The notes beneath the pieces are model-generated. The model searched no databases. It was not told where the DNA came from and saw nothing but the letters and a program-made list of their open reading frames with translations. This document shows positions 18,936-27,128 of a DNA stretch of 64,000 nucleotides, in pieces. The stretch comes from Synechococcus sp. CC9605. Lineage in GTDB: Bacteria > Cyanobacteriota > Cyanobacteriia > PCC-6307 > Cyanobiaceae. The DNA lies in NCBI RefSeq assembly GCF_000012625.1, contig NC_007516.1, positions 496,001 through 560,000 of the forward strand, written 5' to 3'. Positions within the stretch are counted from its first letter, which is position 1. Every line of letters begins with the position of its first letter. Position numbers and translations under genes: made by a program.

Positions 18936-19928
18936 CTACTTGTAACTCGGCAGCTTGGGGTCGAGTGATCGCACCACCACTTGGAAGCTTGGGGCTTGAT
19001 TTTGTTCCCAGTAGTTGGGCCAGTCGAAGACAACCTTTTCCAGTTCCACGGCGTCGTTGGCGCCAAAGGTCAACGTTTCATTCTTGAGGTAGTAGCGGAT
19101 CTCGGATTCAATCTGTTTTTGGGCAACCTCCGTATTCAGCTTGAATCGGTATTGGTCATACCTTCCATACAGTTTCTGACCGACAATTACGGCCAAACCC
19201 AATGCCAACAGCACGGGTAAGCGTGAGCGTCGTCGGCGCCTGAGTTTGTCGCGGAAGTACGGCTCACGAATCGCCAGCACTGTGATCCCCCCAATCAGAA
19301 TTCCAAGCAGGTTGGCGGCATAGAGCAGTGCAGGACCCTGGGCACTGCTGATGTCTGGCCCCGAGAGCATCAATCCCATCACGCACACCGGCGGCACCAA
19401 GGCCACGGCAATTGCCATGCCAGCCATGGAGCTCACGGCACCGGGGTTGACCTTCGCGTAGGTCGCGATCGCACCTGCCGCCAGGGCGATTCCCAGATCA
19501 AACGTGTTGGGCTCTAGTCGGGCGATGATCTGTCCTGGCAAGGCTTCGACCACAAGCACGCCTTGAGTGCGTGCGATGAGGCCCAATCCCATCGACAGGA
19601 TCAAGGTGATCCCTGCTCCGGCAACAAGGGTGATCAGTGATCGGGACAACAACCTGGCCTGCCCGATCAAAATCGCGAACACCGCCACCCGCAGCGGCAG
19701 AATCCATGGCGCCACAACCATGGCACCGATGATCACAGCATTGTTGTCGGCTACTAGACCCAGGCTGGCGATCAGGCTGGCGCCAATCGTCAGAACGATG
19801 AACGATTCGTTCAGCCGTTCTTCGCCGTCGTAACTGCGCTGCAGTTCTTCAAGACGATCTTGTTTTTCGAGAAGCGATTGTTGATCAACAACCACGGCTG
19901 GCGTTGATTCAGCTGCGTCGCCCCACAA
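18936..19928 (-). CDS. DUF389 membrane protein, truncated by in-frame amber
   Basis: 330 aa as read. N-terminal coiled coil, then DUF389 core with multiple hydrophobic helices (~45-250): LTIGASLIASLGLVADN, VIIGAMVVAPWILPL, TYAKVNPGAVSSMAG. A soluble C-terminal domain begins after ~270. The ancestral protein would be ~414 aa, since the frame reopens after the TAG at 18936-18938. Function of DUF389 is unknown. Its start overlaps the upstream SPFH gene by 20 bp, so the two are likely one operon. Confidence 0.85.
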   Translation of the reverse strand: MWGDAAESTPAVVVDQQSLLEKQDRLEELQRSYDGEERLNESFIVLTIGASLIASLGLVADNNAVIIGAMVVAPWILPLRVAVFAILIGQARLLSRSLITLVAGAGITLILSMGLGLIARTQGVLVVEALPGQIIARLEPNTFDLGIALAAGAIATYAKVNPGAVSSMAGMAIAVALVPPVCVMGLMLSGPDISSAQGPALLYAANLLGILIGGITVLAIREPYFRDKLRRRRRSRLPVLLALGLAVIVGQKLYGRYDQYRFKLNTEVAQKQIESEIRYYLKNETLTFGANDAVELEKVVFDWPNYWEQNQAPSFQVVVRSLDPKLPSYK

Positions 19929-20703
19929 TTACTGGAGGTGTGCTGCCATTGCTGCCCGGAAGGGCCGGTACCACCTCCGTTTGCCCATCCCACTTGTCGA
20001 GGAACAGCTTGTAGAGCACCTGATCATCAAGACTGCGATTCAGGGTGTCGTAACGCAGGGCTTCCTGTTCAGCGATCTTCACTTCGGTCTGGGCGCGGAG
20101 CAGTTGTTGCTCGGCGATCTGTTTCTGTTCAATGGCGGCGCGATATTCCTCGGCGATCTGCAGGCCTGTGAGGTCCAGACCGCGCACTTCCACATAATCA
20201 AACTTGTCCAGCTCTTCGGCAACCGTGCGCTCCACCAGGGCGGAGATGTCGTTCCATTCGGTGGCAATGGTGACCAGCTCGTACTGGGAGAAGACCGACT
20301 TCAGGGCTTTCAGCAATGACGGCTGAATGATGCGGGGATAGATCTCACGGTCATTGCCGGCGATCGTTCGGTAGATCCGTCCGGCTTCGTTGAGACGAAC
20401 CGCGTATTTCACAGTTGCGGTGGCTTCAATCACTTGGAGGTCTTTGGTGAGGGTGGCAAATTCCTCCGGTTTGACCTGGGTGCGGACATCAAAGGGATAC
20501 ACCGATTGAACGAAAGGCACCTTGAGATTGAGGCCGGGCAGTCGAGATCCTCCGCTCACCTTGCCCAAGGTGGTGACCACGGCAACCTTGCCGGCTGGAA
20601 CGATGAACAGAGCCTGCCCCAACAACAGCAGTGCGCTGAGAACGATGGCAACCACGACGGCGAGGCTGTTGGCGGGATCGTTGATCCGTCGTGGGGTCTG
20701 CAT
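19909..20703 (-). CDS. SPFH/prohibitin family membrane protein
   Basis: 264 aa: one N-terminal transmembrane segment (~12-35), then the SPFH/band-7 domain (PAGKVAVVTTLGKVSGG, LPGLNLKVPFVQSVYPFDVR) and a coiled-coil tail (EEYRAAIEQKQIAEQQLLRA). Prohibitin-like proteins form ring scaffolds in membranes and modulate FtsH-type proteolysis. Located upstream of and overlapping the DUF389 gene. Confidence 0.9.
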   Translation of the reverse strand: MQTPRRINDPANSLAVVVAIVLSALLLLGQALFIVPAGKVAVVTTLGKVSGGSRLPGLNLKVPFVQSVYPFDVRTQVKPEEFATLTKDLQVIEATATVKYAVRLNEAGRIYRTIAGNDREIYPRIIQPSLLKALKSVFSQYELVTIATEWNDISALVERTVAEELDKFDYVEVRGLDLTGLQIAEEYRAAIEQKQIAEQQLLRAQTEVKIAEQEALRYDTLNRSLDDQVLYKLFLDKWDGQTEVVPALPGSNGSTPPVIVGRRS

Positions 20704-20723
20704 GATTCGGCTTTATCCTGACT

Positions 20724-20791
20724 TGATGATGTCGGTTTTGTTCTTACGCCGTTGGCTCAGTGACTGCTTCTCCGCCAAACCGACATCATCA
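20724..20791. repeat. 15-bp inverted repeat between genes
   Basis: Arms TGATGATGTCGGTTT (20724-20738) and its exact complement (20777-20791), 38 bp apart, in the gap upstream of the SPFH gene and after the small exported protein gene. Could fold into a long stem in RNA; function not evident. Confidence 0.5.
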
Positions 20792-20806
20792 GGATCAGAC
20801 GGATGT

Positions 20807-21085
20807 TCAGTTCAACCAGAGCGCTTTGAAAGCGCTTGGGTGGGGATCTCGCATGGTCATCGAGGTCTCGCGGATGAAGGTGATGCAGGCTTTGGATCCG
20901 TCAAAGACCTTCTCTTTGATCATCATCTCCATGGCTTGCTGAAGCGTTTTTCCTTCTTTGATGCTGGTGTCGATGATCTTCACCGCTTTGGCGGGCTCAC
21001 AAGGACCCATCTCCAGAGCTCCTGCCGCAGACGAGAGCAGACTTAGAGCAATCGAGAGAGGCAGCAGTCCGTTGAGGGAACGCAT
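20807..21085 (-). CDS. Small exported protein of unknown function
   Basis: 92 aa with a clear N-terminal signal peptide (residues 1-23, LSSAAGA then LEM). The mature part is short and charged, with two cysteines (GPCEPAK and KACITF) that could form a disulfide in the periplasm. No family recognised. Good frame and promoter-sized gap upstream. Confidence 0.7.
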   Translation of the reverse strand: MRSLNGLLPLSIALSLLSSAAGALEMGPCEPAKAVKIIDTSIKEGKTLQQAMEMMIKEKVFDGSKACITFIRETSMTMRDPHPSAFKALWLN

Positions 21086-21322
21086 CAGCCGGGATCCTGT
21101 GATGGATGCACGGAGCTTATGGTGTGGGTCTGTAGGGATCTGACTCGTTTCTCACGGAGTTGTTGTCTGATCCCACTGGGCTGGGTCAGAACCAAAGAAA
21201 GCTCCAGTCCACTCAGATCAATGAACAAAGTTGTGCTCCTTTGGCTCAGCTCCGCTGTGCAGACGCGCTCCTTGGATGCAAAGGCTCTCCAGACAGGTCT
21301 GCCTTGTTGAGGAACAAGCCAT

Positions 21323-21602
21323 AAAAAAACCTCCGTTGAACGGAGGATTAGGCCAAGTAATCCCCATCACCTGGCATTCCAATAAGTGTAGTGCTTCTCG
21401 TCAAGTTTGCGCAGCAGAGCCACCACATCTGGTGGATTGAATTTCACAAGACATCGCTTGGCGGCGTTTTATCCACAGGAAGGTGGATAACTTTGACGAA
21501 CTGCGTTGTCGCCGTTTCTTCAAAAGGCCTGCAATCACTGGATCGTTCAGGTAGGTTGTGGATATCCCCATCACCCGGCCGCCCATATATGGCGGCTTTT
21601 TT
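21323..21602 (-). ncRNA. Candidate structured RNA, paired-motif unit A; gap 21086-21643
   Basis: The 558-bp gap holds no convincing gene. Read on the minus strand it has a hairpin (21578-21596), a GGGTGATGGGGAT motif (21564-21576), about 190 nt, a second GGTGATGGGGAT (21360-21372), and then a hairpin CCTCCG-loop-CGGAGG followed by seven T (21323-21346), a good intrinsic terminator. The same order occurs at 38571-38804. No protein gene fits. Its identity as an RNA is inference. Confidence 0.35.
21578..21602 (+). terminator. Intrinsic terminator, forward strand
   Basis: GCCGCC-CATATAT-GGCGGC hairpin followed by TTTTTT. It would stop forward transcription entering the gene at 21644, or may be a stem of the reverse-strand RNA candidate. 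Confidence 0.6.
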
Positions 21603-21643
21603 GTGCCCGTGCTGCCAGTGTGGGCCCGTATTCCACAAGCCCT

Positions 21644-21937
21644 ATGACGGTGAATCGGGAGCAGGCCAGGGATGCACTGGCGACACTTCTCGAGGTTTTC
21701 GCAGGGCCGAACTACTCGGGTGCGTTGCGCGATGGTGATCTCACCACCCGCCTCGAACGATGCACCGGTTGGGTGAAGGCTGAAGCCTCTGAGGCGGCAT
21801 CCCTGATCGAGTCATGTGTTCCTCATGGCAAGCCAATGCTTGCCCAGGCGCAGCAACGCCTGGCTGTTCTGGAATCGTTGAAGACCTTGCAAGAGGTTGC
21901 CGTCAACCATTTCGGCCCCCTCGAAGATCCCAGCTAA
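21644..21937 (+). CDS. Small conserved hypothetical protein
   Basis: 97 aa, starting MTVNREQARDALATLLEVF. Predicted helical and soluble, with Ala/Leu-rich helices suggesting a small bundle. ATG 21644 chosen because upstream codons fall within a terminator-like hairpin. No family recognised. Its end lies seven bases from the convergent gene at 21944. Confidence 0.6.
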   Translation: MTVNREQARDALATLLEVFAGPNYSGALRDGDLTTRLERCTGWVKAEASEAASLIESCVPHGKPMLAQAQQRLAVLESLKTLQEVAVNHFGPLEDPS

Positions 21938-21943
21938 GGGGCG

Positions 21944-22240
21944 TCAGTCGCGACGCAGCCAGGGCGAGGCATTGCTGAACCAGTCGCCGAGATCATCCTC
22001 TGGATGTTCAGGGTCGTCTGGATTGCGTCGCCCCAGATCGAGATTGGCCATTAAGCCGTCGAGCCCTTGTTGCGTGCCTTCCCGTTGAAAACGCTGCGCT
22101 CTGCTCACCCACGTGCTGACGCTGCGATCGCGTTCGGCAAATTTTTGAAGGTAGACGCGTTCCTGGAGGGATACGAACTCACCCTGGGCCAGACGGCTGC
22201 AGATGTTTTGCAGTTTCAAGCGTGTTGATGTGGTCAGCAT
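21944..22240 (-). CDS. Conserved cyanobacterial hypothetical protein
   Basis: 98 aa, helical and charged: LKLQNICSRLAQGEFVSLQE in the N-terminal half and an acidic Asp/Pro-rich stretch before the C-terminal NASPWL. I recognise the style of a conserved marine picocyanobacterial protein but not a function. Convergent with the preceding gene. Confidence 0.65.
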   Translation of the reverse strand: MLTTSTRLKLQNICSRLAQGEFVSLQERVYLQKFAERDRSVSTWVSRAQRFQREGTQQGLDGLMANLDLGRRNPDDPEHPEDDLGDWFSNASPWLRRD

Positions 22241-22347
22241 GATCGGTTCACCTTTTTCAGGTGATAGGGAGTCGCGACCCTGGCGTCAGTGGCTCAAGGC
22301 ACCATTTGTTGGACTGGTGCATGGCCTGGTTTTCATATCCTGACGGG

Positions 22348-22836
22348 ATGGAACACGAGGAAGCCCAGAGCCTGAGGCCGATTTCATCGGATTCGCCCTG
22401 GTTGGAGCGCTGCGGCACCTTGTTGCGTCCGCAGGGCGACCCTGCAATGTTCGGTCCCGCTGATGCAGATCTGTATTTCGCTGCAGATGGCCTGCCACGC
22501 TTCTACGTGATGCGGATCCGCCGCCGGCCTCCCGTGCTCAAGTCGATGACGCGGCACTATCGCGTGAGCCAATGTTTGGGGTCTGCCGATGCACAGCCCT
22601 GGTGGCTGGCCATGGCTCCTTCAACGGATTCAGGCTGTCCGCCTGCCGTATCCTCCATCGCTCTGATCAAGTTTCAAGCAGGTGAAGCCTTCAAGCTGCA
22701 TCCCGGGACGTGGCATGCAGGCCCTTTTGTTCAGGAGCAATCAGCGCTGTTTTTCAACCTTGAATTGAGAACGACCAATGAAGACGACCATAATTCGCTC
22801 GCATTGCCGCAGCTTTTGCGGTTGAACTTGATTTAA
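22348..22836 (+). CDS. Cupin, ureidoglycolate lyase-like
   Basis: 162 aa from ATG 22348 (MEHEEAQSLRPISSD); an ATG at 22321 is an alternative. The C-terminal half has the cupin segment FKLHPGTWHAGPFVQEQSALFFNLE, the pattern of ureidoglycolate lyase/AllA-type cupins, with the metal or substrate histidine in WHAG. In cyanobacteria such proteins often lack a purine catabolic context, as here, so the real substrate is uncertain. Confidence 0.7.
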   Translation: MEHEEAQSLRPISSDSPWLERCGTLLRPQGDPAMFGPADADLYFAADGLPRFYVMRIRRRPPVLKSMTRHYRVSQCLGSADAQPWWLAMAPSTDSGCPPAVSSIALIKFQAGEAFKLHPGTWHAGPFVQEQSALFFNLELRTTNEDDHNSLALPQLLRLNLI

Positions 22837-22894
22837 TTGCCTCTCGCTGTTGCGTGATGAACAGCGCAACCGGGCTTGGGTGCCCTATATTTAG

Positions 22895-22974
22895 TTTGTA
22901 GCAACTGCTACAAACGTTCACTTCGCTACACAGCGAAGCGCAGTTCGACTCAGGGCATGGAACGGGGCCTGAGC
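22895..22974 (+). promoter_or_regulatory. Glutamine-II (downstream-peptide) riboswitch-like leader 1
   Basis: Directly upstream of a 68-codon gene. Elements in order: CGTTCAC (22915-22921), hairpin CTTCGCT/AGCGAAG, GCGCAG (22938-22943), and GGAACGGGG (22959-22967), where CGTTC and GAACG can pair as a pseudoknot. This matches the downstream-peptide motif RNA, known as a glutamine riboswitch in marine cyanobacteria that lies before small peptides. A GTAGC/GCTAC hairpin precedes it. A second copy is at 36771. Confidence 0.7.
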
Positions 22975-22991
22975 TTTCTACGAGGAACACT

Positions 22992-23198
22992 ATGAATGCT
23001 CTTCAGCTTCTGAAGCAGCGTGAGCTGCGCGTGCAGCTCCGCAACAGCTCCAAAAAGGCCGTAGCTCGCGGATCCGAATCTAGCGACTACACCTCTGCCC
23101 ATCTCTCTCCCGTCAAGCTGGCGAAAGAGAAGGTTGCTCCAACTCAGTTGAAATACCGAGGCGTGACCTACGAGGCCATGCGTGCCAATTGGCTCTGA
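22992..23198 (+). CDS. DUF4278-like small protein under a riboswitch-like leader
   Basis: 68 aa: basic N-terminal helix (LLKQRELRVQLRNSSKKAV) and a C-terminal LKYRGVTYEAMR, which matches the LxYRGxxY core of DUF4278-type cyanobacterial small proteins. Preceded by a glutamine-II-like riboswitch and followed by a strong terminator, so it is a self-contained transcription unit probably set by nitrogen (glutamine) status. Confidence 0.7.
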   Translation: MNALQLLKQRELRVQLRNSSKKAVARGSESSDYTSAHLSPVKLAKEKVAPTQLKYRGVTYEAMRANWL

Positions 23199-23222
23199 CC
23201 CCTGTTTCATTCAAGGGATGAC

Positions 23223-23249
23223 GCCCCACTTCGGTGGGGCTTTTTGTTT
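23223..23249 (+). terminator. Intrinsic terminator
   Basis: GCCCCAC-TTCG-GTGGGGC hairpin with a TTCG tetraloop-like turn followed by TTTTTGTTT, 25 bp after the stop of the 22992-23198 gene. Confidence 0.9.
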
Positions 23250-23309
23250 GGATGGACTGATCGTGTGTGCAAGTCGACAGTGGCCTTTGATGTTGCGACC
23301 ACTGGATCA

Positions 23310-23564
23310 ATGTCGTATCTGGATGTCAGGGATCAATTGCCATCGATTGACCCTGAAAATCTTTCACCGCAGGACGTTCTGACCATTCTTCTGCATCTGT
23401 TCCAGCAGCAGCCCGGGTTTGTTGACCGGGGCCATGAGGTCAACAACAAAGAGACAGCTTGGGTGAATGGCTTTCTCTTTCGTCTTCAGAATGACGCCAC
23501 AGCTGAGCGTCTTTCCATAGAGGAAGTTGGTTCAAGCGTCGACAAAATCTCGGCTTTACGCTGA
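23310..23564 (+). CDS. Small hypothetical protein
   Basis: 84 aa from ATG 23310 (MSYLDVRDQLPSIDPENLSP). Contains LSPQDVLTILLHLFQQQPGF and a C-terminal helix. Soluble, no domain recognised. The start was set after the preceding terminator, which excludes longer upstream frames. Confidence 0.5.
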   Translation: MSYLDVRDQLPSIDPENLSPQDVLTILLHLFQQQPGFVDRGHEVNNKETAWVNGFLFRLQNDATAERLSIEEVGSSVDKISALR

Positions 23565-23659
23565 TTACAACAGCTGATCAAGTGATCCCAACGAGTTTCT
23601 GTTGATCCTGCACAGAACCCGTGTGCCCCTCGAGCCTTTGTTCAGTTCGAGTCAAGCGC

Positions 23660-23851
23660 ATGTTTGCGGTTCAAGAGCTAACTGTTGAAGGTTGGTCCAA
23701 CCGTGCCGAGCACGCTTCAAAAGACAACGCGTTCTGGCATGCCCGTGCCCGCAGTGATGCTGATGGGCATACATATCGCCTGATCAGCGAGGAGAACCAT
23801 GTTGTGTGCCTGCTCACCAGTCGTGGTTCTGAGTGCTGGGAGCTCGACTGA
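23660..23851 (+). CDS. Small conserved protein, TYRL-type
   Basis: 63 aa: FAVQELTVEGWSNRAEHASK then ARARSDADGHTYRLI and LTSRGSECWELD. A distant look-alike lies on E1 at 50656 (A..A....GNTYRV), hinting at a small paralogous family in this genome. Function unknown. ATG 23660 chosen by similarity of the N-terminus to that relative. Confidence 0.55.
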   Translation: MFAVQELTVEGWSNRAEHASKDNAFWHARARSDADGHTYRLISEENHVVCLLTSRGSECWELD

Positions 23852-23890
23852 TCCGCTGCTCTGGTCGTCCTGTTCAGGCATGATTGGTTG

Positions 23891-24208
23891 ATGAGCGACG
23901 ACACGCAACAAACCCATCCGCTTTACGCCATCGATCGCGACCAGATCGATGCTGTTTTGGGTCACGAGGGCACGCCAGGTCCGCAGCAGTTGACAACGAT
24001 TGCTGCATTGTTTTCTCGCTATGCGGATTTTCCTGGCGCTGAAGATATTCGCGATGATCTTCAAAAATGTCTCACGCTATGGGGATTATCGCGCGACGAG
24101 TTGAATCTTAAGACGCGGGAAATCTGGGAAAGTGGTTGGCGGCCTGGGCAAGATCCCGTGGCTGAGGGTGTTGGTTCTGGGGCCGATGTTGAAGATGCAG
24201 ATGCTTGA
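23891..24208 (+). CDS. DUF3288 family protein
   Basis: 105 aa, beginning MSDDTQQTHPLYAIDRDQID, with LARLLIRY-like ALFSRYADFPGAEDIRDDLQ and LTLWGLSRDELNLKTREIW. This arrangement matches DUF3288, a helical protein conserved in cyanobacteria and of unknown function. Two consecutive ATG codons (23888, 23891) are possible starts. Confidence 0.75.
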   Translation: MSDDTQQTHPLYAIDRDQIDAVLGHEGTPGPQQLTTIAALFSRYADFPGAEDIRDDLQKCLTLWGLSRDELNLKTREIWESGWRPGQDPVAEGVGSGADVEDADA

Positions 24209-24288
24209 TGCTTGTCTGCATGGCTTTTCCTGAAGTGTTGAACGTGAGCCTGAGATGAGACCAGGCTGTTGCTGTTTCAGGGTGATCA

Positions 24289-24712
24289 GCCAAAGAGGAA
24301 GGCCGCCCTTCCCGGTGGAAAGACGGCCTAACTCGCTCGTTTGTGCATCGTTCAACCCATCACTTCAGCGAAGAAAAGAAAGGGTCGAAGCGTCTGGCTC
24401 GAGGCGCCCTGGGGCCATGGGCTCGAGGTGTTGGGTCGTTTTCTCCACTTGCACCTGAGACGGTGCAAGTGGAGCGTCGATTGGCGTGGCGGACCATTGC
24501 GTGCCCACTAAAGGACCAACCCAGATCATTGTTGAGACTGTTGGAGCAGGGGCCAGAAAGTCAGTCTGCTTCTTTGGTCTGCTGGGGTGGAGTGTCGTCC
24601 GTCATGGGCTCCTCCGATCTCGATGCCCATAGTTTTGTGCCTTCTGGGCACAAAGTCATCAGCATTAAGGCGCATTGCCTCGAGGGCCTGAACGATCGAT
24701 TGTTGGGATGGC
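24289..24712. repeat. Segmental duplication, copy A
   Basis: Shares blocks with 27129-27570 in the same order and orientation: AAGAGGAAGGCCGCCC and GACGGCCTAACTCGCTCGTT near the start, GGTCGAAGCGTCTGGCT and CCTGGGGCCAT in the middle, GGAGCAGGGGCCAGAAA and CATGGGCTCCTCCGATCTCG later. The first block can form a GGCCGTC/GGCGGCC-type hairpin on the minus strand. One copy lies before the island, the other inside E4. Confidence 0.6.
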
Positions 24713-24714
24713 AT
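24526..24714 (-). CDS. Weak small ORF within duplication copy A
   Basis: 62 codons beginning MPSQQSIVQALEAMRLNADD. The N-terminal half looks protein-like. In the duplicate at 27.5 kb this half is not conserved, whereas a shorter overlapping frame starting at an ATG after GGAGGAGCCC (MTDDTPPQQ... / MTAEPHLSK...) has a good ribosome-binding site in both copies. Which, if either, is translated is unclear. Confidence 0.3.
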   Translation of the reverse strand: MPSQQSIVQALEAMRLNADDFVPRRHKTMGIEIGGAHDGRHSTPADQRSRLTFWPLLQQSQQ

Positions 24715-24775
24715 GCCTTTCAGTCGACTGAAGCGGGCGCTTGATCTTGCGTGGATCCGGGGGCAAGCGATCTCA

Positions 24776-24979
24776 TCAGACCCCGGTCTGGTGGTCGACA
24801 TCTCTTGAGGCTCGTTCTTCCTCGGTGAGGTACTCCTCGATGAGGGGGGAGCTTTCACCCCGCTGAACGGCGGCGATCTCCCGTTCGATGTTCTGAATGA
24901 ACAGCTCGTTTCCGTTCCGCTTGGCCACCGCAAGCACCCGTTCGAGGCGTTCCAGTTCCGCCTGCTGCTCGTTATTCAT
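24776..24979 (-). CDS. Small coiled-coil hypothetical protein
   Basis: 67 aa from the ATG at 24979 (MNNEQQAELERLERVLAVAK), almost entirely charged helix with heptad-like Leu/Val spacing, then an acidic tail. No family recognised; probably a small soluble coiled-coil protein. A further ATG lies four codons upstream (24991). Confidence 0.6.
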   Translation of the reverse strand: MNNEQQAELERLERVLAVAKRNGNELFIQNIEREIAAVQRGESSPLIEEYLTEEERASRDVDHQTGV

Positions 24980-25099
24980 CCCATGGAACATCAGTCACTG
25001 CCCACGCTGGCAGGGTTGGATCCATAACGCTGAACAAGCTGGCCCGACGTGCGGCTGATTTCGATGGAGTTTTGATCTGAGGCTGATGTCAAAACCCGC

Positions 25100-25243
25100 T
25101 TAAGCAGCCTCTGATTCCGCCTCCTTAAACAGAACTTTGAGTTGATCGAGCTCAACCATCAGATATTGAATTTCAAGCCAGTCTGTCGACAGGTCAATGG
25201 CGGTTTCCAGGCGGTCGATCTGACGCTTGAGAAGCTCCGGCAT
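25100..25243 (-). CDS. Very small helical ORF (47 aa)
   Basis: Frame MPELLKRQIDRLETAIDLST then LMVELDQLKVLFKEAESE, stop at 25100. Amphipathic helices with acidic and leucine residues, codon use like the neighbours. The open frame extends ~40 codons further upstream without an ATG, so an alternative start is possible. Not recognised. Confidence 0.45.
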   Translation of the reverse strand: MPELLKRQIDRLETAIDLSTDWLEIQYLMVELDQLKVLFKEAESEAA

Positions 25244-25410
25244 TCCGCCATCTGGCTGTATGGCTCCCAAGTAACCGCGCTTGACGCTGGATGCAAGACG
25301 ACTGCCGATGACGATTGAGGGATGGGCCTGCAGCGTTCCATCCCTCCGTGTTCGCCCTCACAGACAAGCTGTCTGGTCTGTGGGAATGTTCGTTGGCTTC
25401 AACACCTTCC

Positions 25411-25683
25411 ATGACCTTTTTGATGCACTGGTCGTTCAAGACCGGCTACCACGAAATTGCTGCCAAGAAGTTCCTGTCAACGGGTGCGCCTTTCCCTGAG
25501 TGCAAGTCCTGGAAGCGTTGGCATGCCCCTGGCTCGGTTGAAGGCTGGATCCTCGTGGAGGCCGACACCGCCGATGCCTGTTACGAGCATGCCGCCGAGT
25601 GGGCCGAGTGCCTTGACTGGGAGGTCACCCCAGTGCTGTCAGATGAGCAGGCTGGCCCCCTGATTGCCAAGGCCTACAGCTGA
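25411..25683 (+). CDS. DUF3303 family protein
   Basis: 90 aa from ATG 25411 (MTFLMHWSFKTGYHEIAAKK). MHWSFK, a conserved FLxTGAPFP region, GRWHA-like KRWHAPGSVEGW and LVEADTADACYEHAAEWAE fit the DUF3303 fold (dimeric alpha-beta ferredoxin-like), function unknown. Last gene before the first tRNA-derived repeat, and followed by a terminator. Confidence 0.75.
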   Translation: MTFLMHWSFKTGYHEIAAKKFLSTGAPFPECKSWKRWHAPGSVEGWILVEADTADACYEHAAEWAECLDWEVTPVLSDEQAGPLIAKAYS

Positions 25684-25701
25684 GCATCTGATGGGAGCGA
25701 T

Positions 25702-25723
25702 GCCCCTCAACAATCCGAGGGGC
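25702..25723 (+). terminator. Hairpin after DUF3303 gene
   Basis: GCCCCTC-AACAATCC-GAGGGGC, 19 bp past the stop; only a short T tract. Confidence 0.6.
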
Positions 25724-25780
25724 TTCATAACCCGTTTGAACCATTCCAAGACGTTTTCGTTGGAGTGGCTTCTTCGTCGA

Positions 25781-25827
25781 CGCCCCCTGATGGATTCGAA
25801 CCATCGACCGACTGCTAAGAAGGCAGT
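25781..25827. repeat. Partial tRNA-Arg copy, att site 1
   Basis: 47 bp equal to the 3' half (anticodon stem to discriminator) of the tRNA-Arg at 55438, same orientation, with one substitution next to the anticodon loop. Left edge of segment E4 and of the whole island. Confidence 0.85.
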
Positions 25828-26047
25828 AAGTCCTGGTGCCTAAACCCATTGCAGTGACTGGGATTTATGGGGTGGCAGCTGGTCGCTTAGAGCCAGAATT
25901 AGAACCAATGTGATTAGCCCTGATCAAGCAGCTCTAGATCCAGCGCGAGCAGCTGCCTGGGCTGCGCTTGCTCATTCAGATTTTTCGATTTTGGCCATTG
26001 TCTGCGGCCGATTTCGGCCCGATATTGGAAGCCGCAGCAGGCTTCCG

Positions 26048-26278
26048 ATGCCCTCACCTCAGCCGATCATTCACGCAATGACTGAGGTGAACAAAAAGCT
26101 GCAGGTGCATTTTCAGCACCTCTCCAACCCTGAGCTGGATGCTTCGGATCGCGAAACGATCGGCATCCATGCAGCCGAGGGGGTGCGTCGTGGCTTCACC
26201 GTGATGGTGCTGCATCAGCGGTTCTTCAACCTGATGCTGGATGAGCTGGAGCAGGAAGCCCTGGCAGTGCAGAGCTGA
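26048..26278 (+). CDS. Small hypothetical protein
   Basis: 76 aa from ATG 26048 (MPSPQPIIHAMTEVNKKLQV); a second ATG at 26078 is possible. Helical and soluble, with GIHAAEGVRRGFTVMVLHQR. Its TGA overlaps the ATG of the next gene (TGATG), so the two are almost certainly one operon. Family not recognised. Confidence 0.6.
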   Translation: MPSPQPIIHAMTEVNKKLQVHFQHLSNPELDASDRETIGIHAAEGVRRGFTVMVLHQRFFNLMLDELEQEALAVQS

Positions 26279-26463
26279 TGGCTGAGCCGATGAAACCCAG
26301 GGCTCTGACCTACACCGAAATGATGAACGGCGGCCGCCAGCAGATGGACGAGGCTGAGCACGCCCGCGAGCAACAGCTGAAGCAGCGGGTAGATGCCCTG
26401 CAGAAGGACGTTGATCAGCTGGAGAAATCGCTCGAGGGCGGTAGCGAAAGCGCCAGTTCGTAA
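26278..26463 (+). CDS. Small coiled-coil protein, coupled to the gene before
   Basis: 61 aa: MAEPMKPRALTYTEMMNGG then a heptad-patterned helix (REQQLKQRVDALQKDVDQLE). Starts on the stop codon of the upstream gene. Likely a small partner protein; function unknown. Confidence 0.6.
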   Translation: MAEPMKPRALTYTEMMNGGRQQMDEAEHAREQQLKQRVDALQKDVDQLEKSLEGGSESASS

Positions 26464-26655
26464 TCGGTAGCTAAAAACATCTGGCTACCCCTGAAGACTA
26501 GTGATTGCTCCTCTGTCGTCAGTGCTGGCGAGAATTATGCGGTTTTTCTCATTGCCTAAATCACGTGGTGCTGACTGGCATATGCCGGTCGGCGGCAGCG
26601 AGCTTTTCGGGGTTGTCGATATTCGAGCCAATGACCGTTTGCCCAAGTGAGGGCA

Positions 26656-26829
26656 CTAACTCCATTCCGCTGGATAGAGCCGTGTCTTAGTCGCGCTGAG
26701 GCCAGGGGTGTCCTCAATGAGCTGCTGTGCGGCCCACATACCCCTGACTACGCGGCAGACACCTTCTTGATCGCAGACCCTGTAGTACTCGAAGCCCTGT
26801 GGAGCGGTGGTGAGTTTGGTTGCTCTCAT
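26656..26829 (-). CDS. Small hypothetical protein (57 aa)
   Basis: Frame MRATKLTTAPQGFEYYRVCD with CRVVRGMWAAQQLIEDTPGL, ends PAEWS. Well-formed codon use, mixed alpha/beta composition, two cysteines. Upstream on its strand is a short purine-rich stretch before the ATG. No domain known to me. Confidence 0.5.
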   Translation of the reverse strand: MRATKLTTAPQGFEYYRVCDQEGVCRVVRGMWAAQQLIEDTPGLSATKTRLYPAEWS

Positions 26830-26961
26830 GATCGTTATCCCTGCTAATCCAATAAGTAGGCAGCAGGGCGGGACCTGGCTGAGTAACTCGAGACAGAACG
26901 TTAGTCTCGTTACAAATCCTTGGTTGTCTTAACGACTGCGCCAAGAGGTATCAATCCCTTG

Positions 26962-27054
26962 TTATGCCGTTGCCTTAACAACAAAAGTCATGACAAGGAC
27001 TGCAATCGCGACAGTGCCACCGAAGTAGGCAACGTTCGTGTGGAGTCCTTTCAT
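26962..27054 (-). CDS. 30-aa single-pass membrane peptide
   Basis: ATG to TAA encoding MKGLHTNVAYFGGTVAIAVL and ending VKATA: one strongly hydrophobic helix with a basic C-terminal end, similar in size to the tiny subunits of photosynthetic complexes, though none is matched. Its stop falls 200 bp from the next ORF on that strand. Confidence 0.45.
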   Translation of the reverse strand: MKGLHTNVAYFGGTVAIAVLVMTFVVKATA

Positions 27055-27128
27055 TCAGCAATTGCGGATTCAGTGAGTCTGCTGTTTTTCCTCTGGCCGA
27101 TGGCTAAGGCTTAACGCCTAAATCCGCC

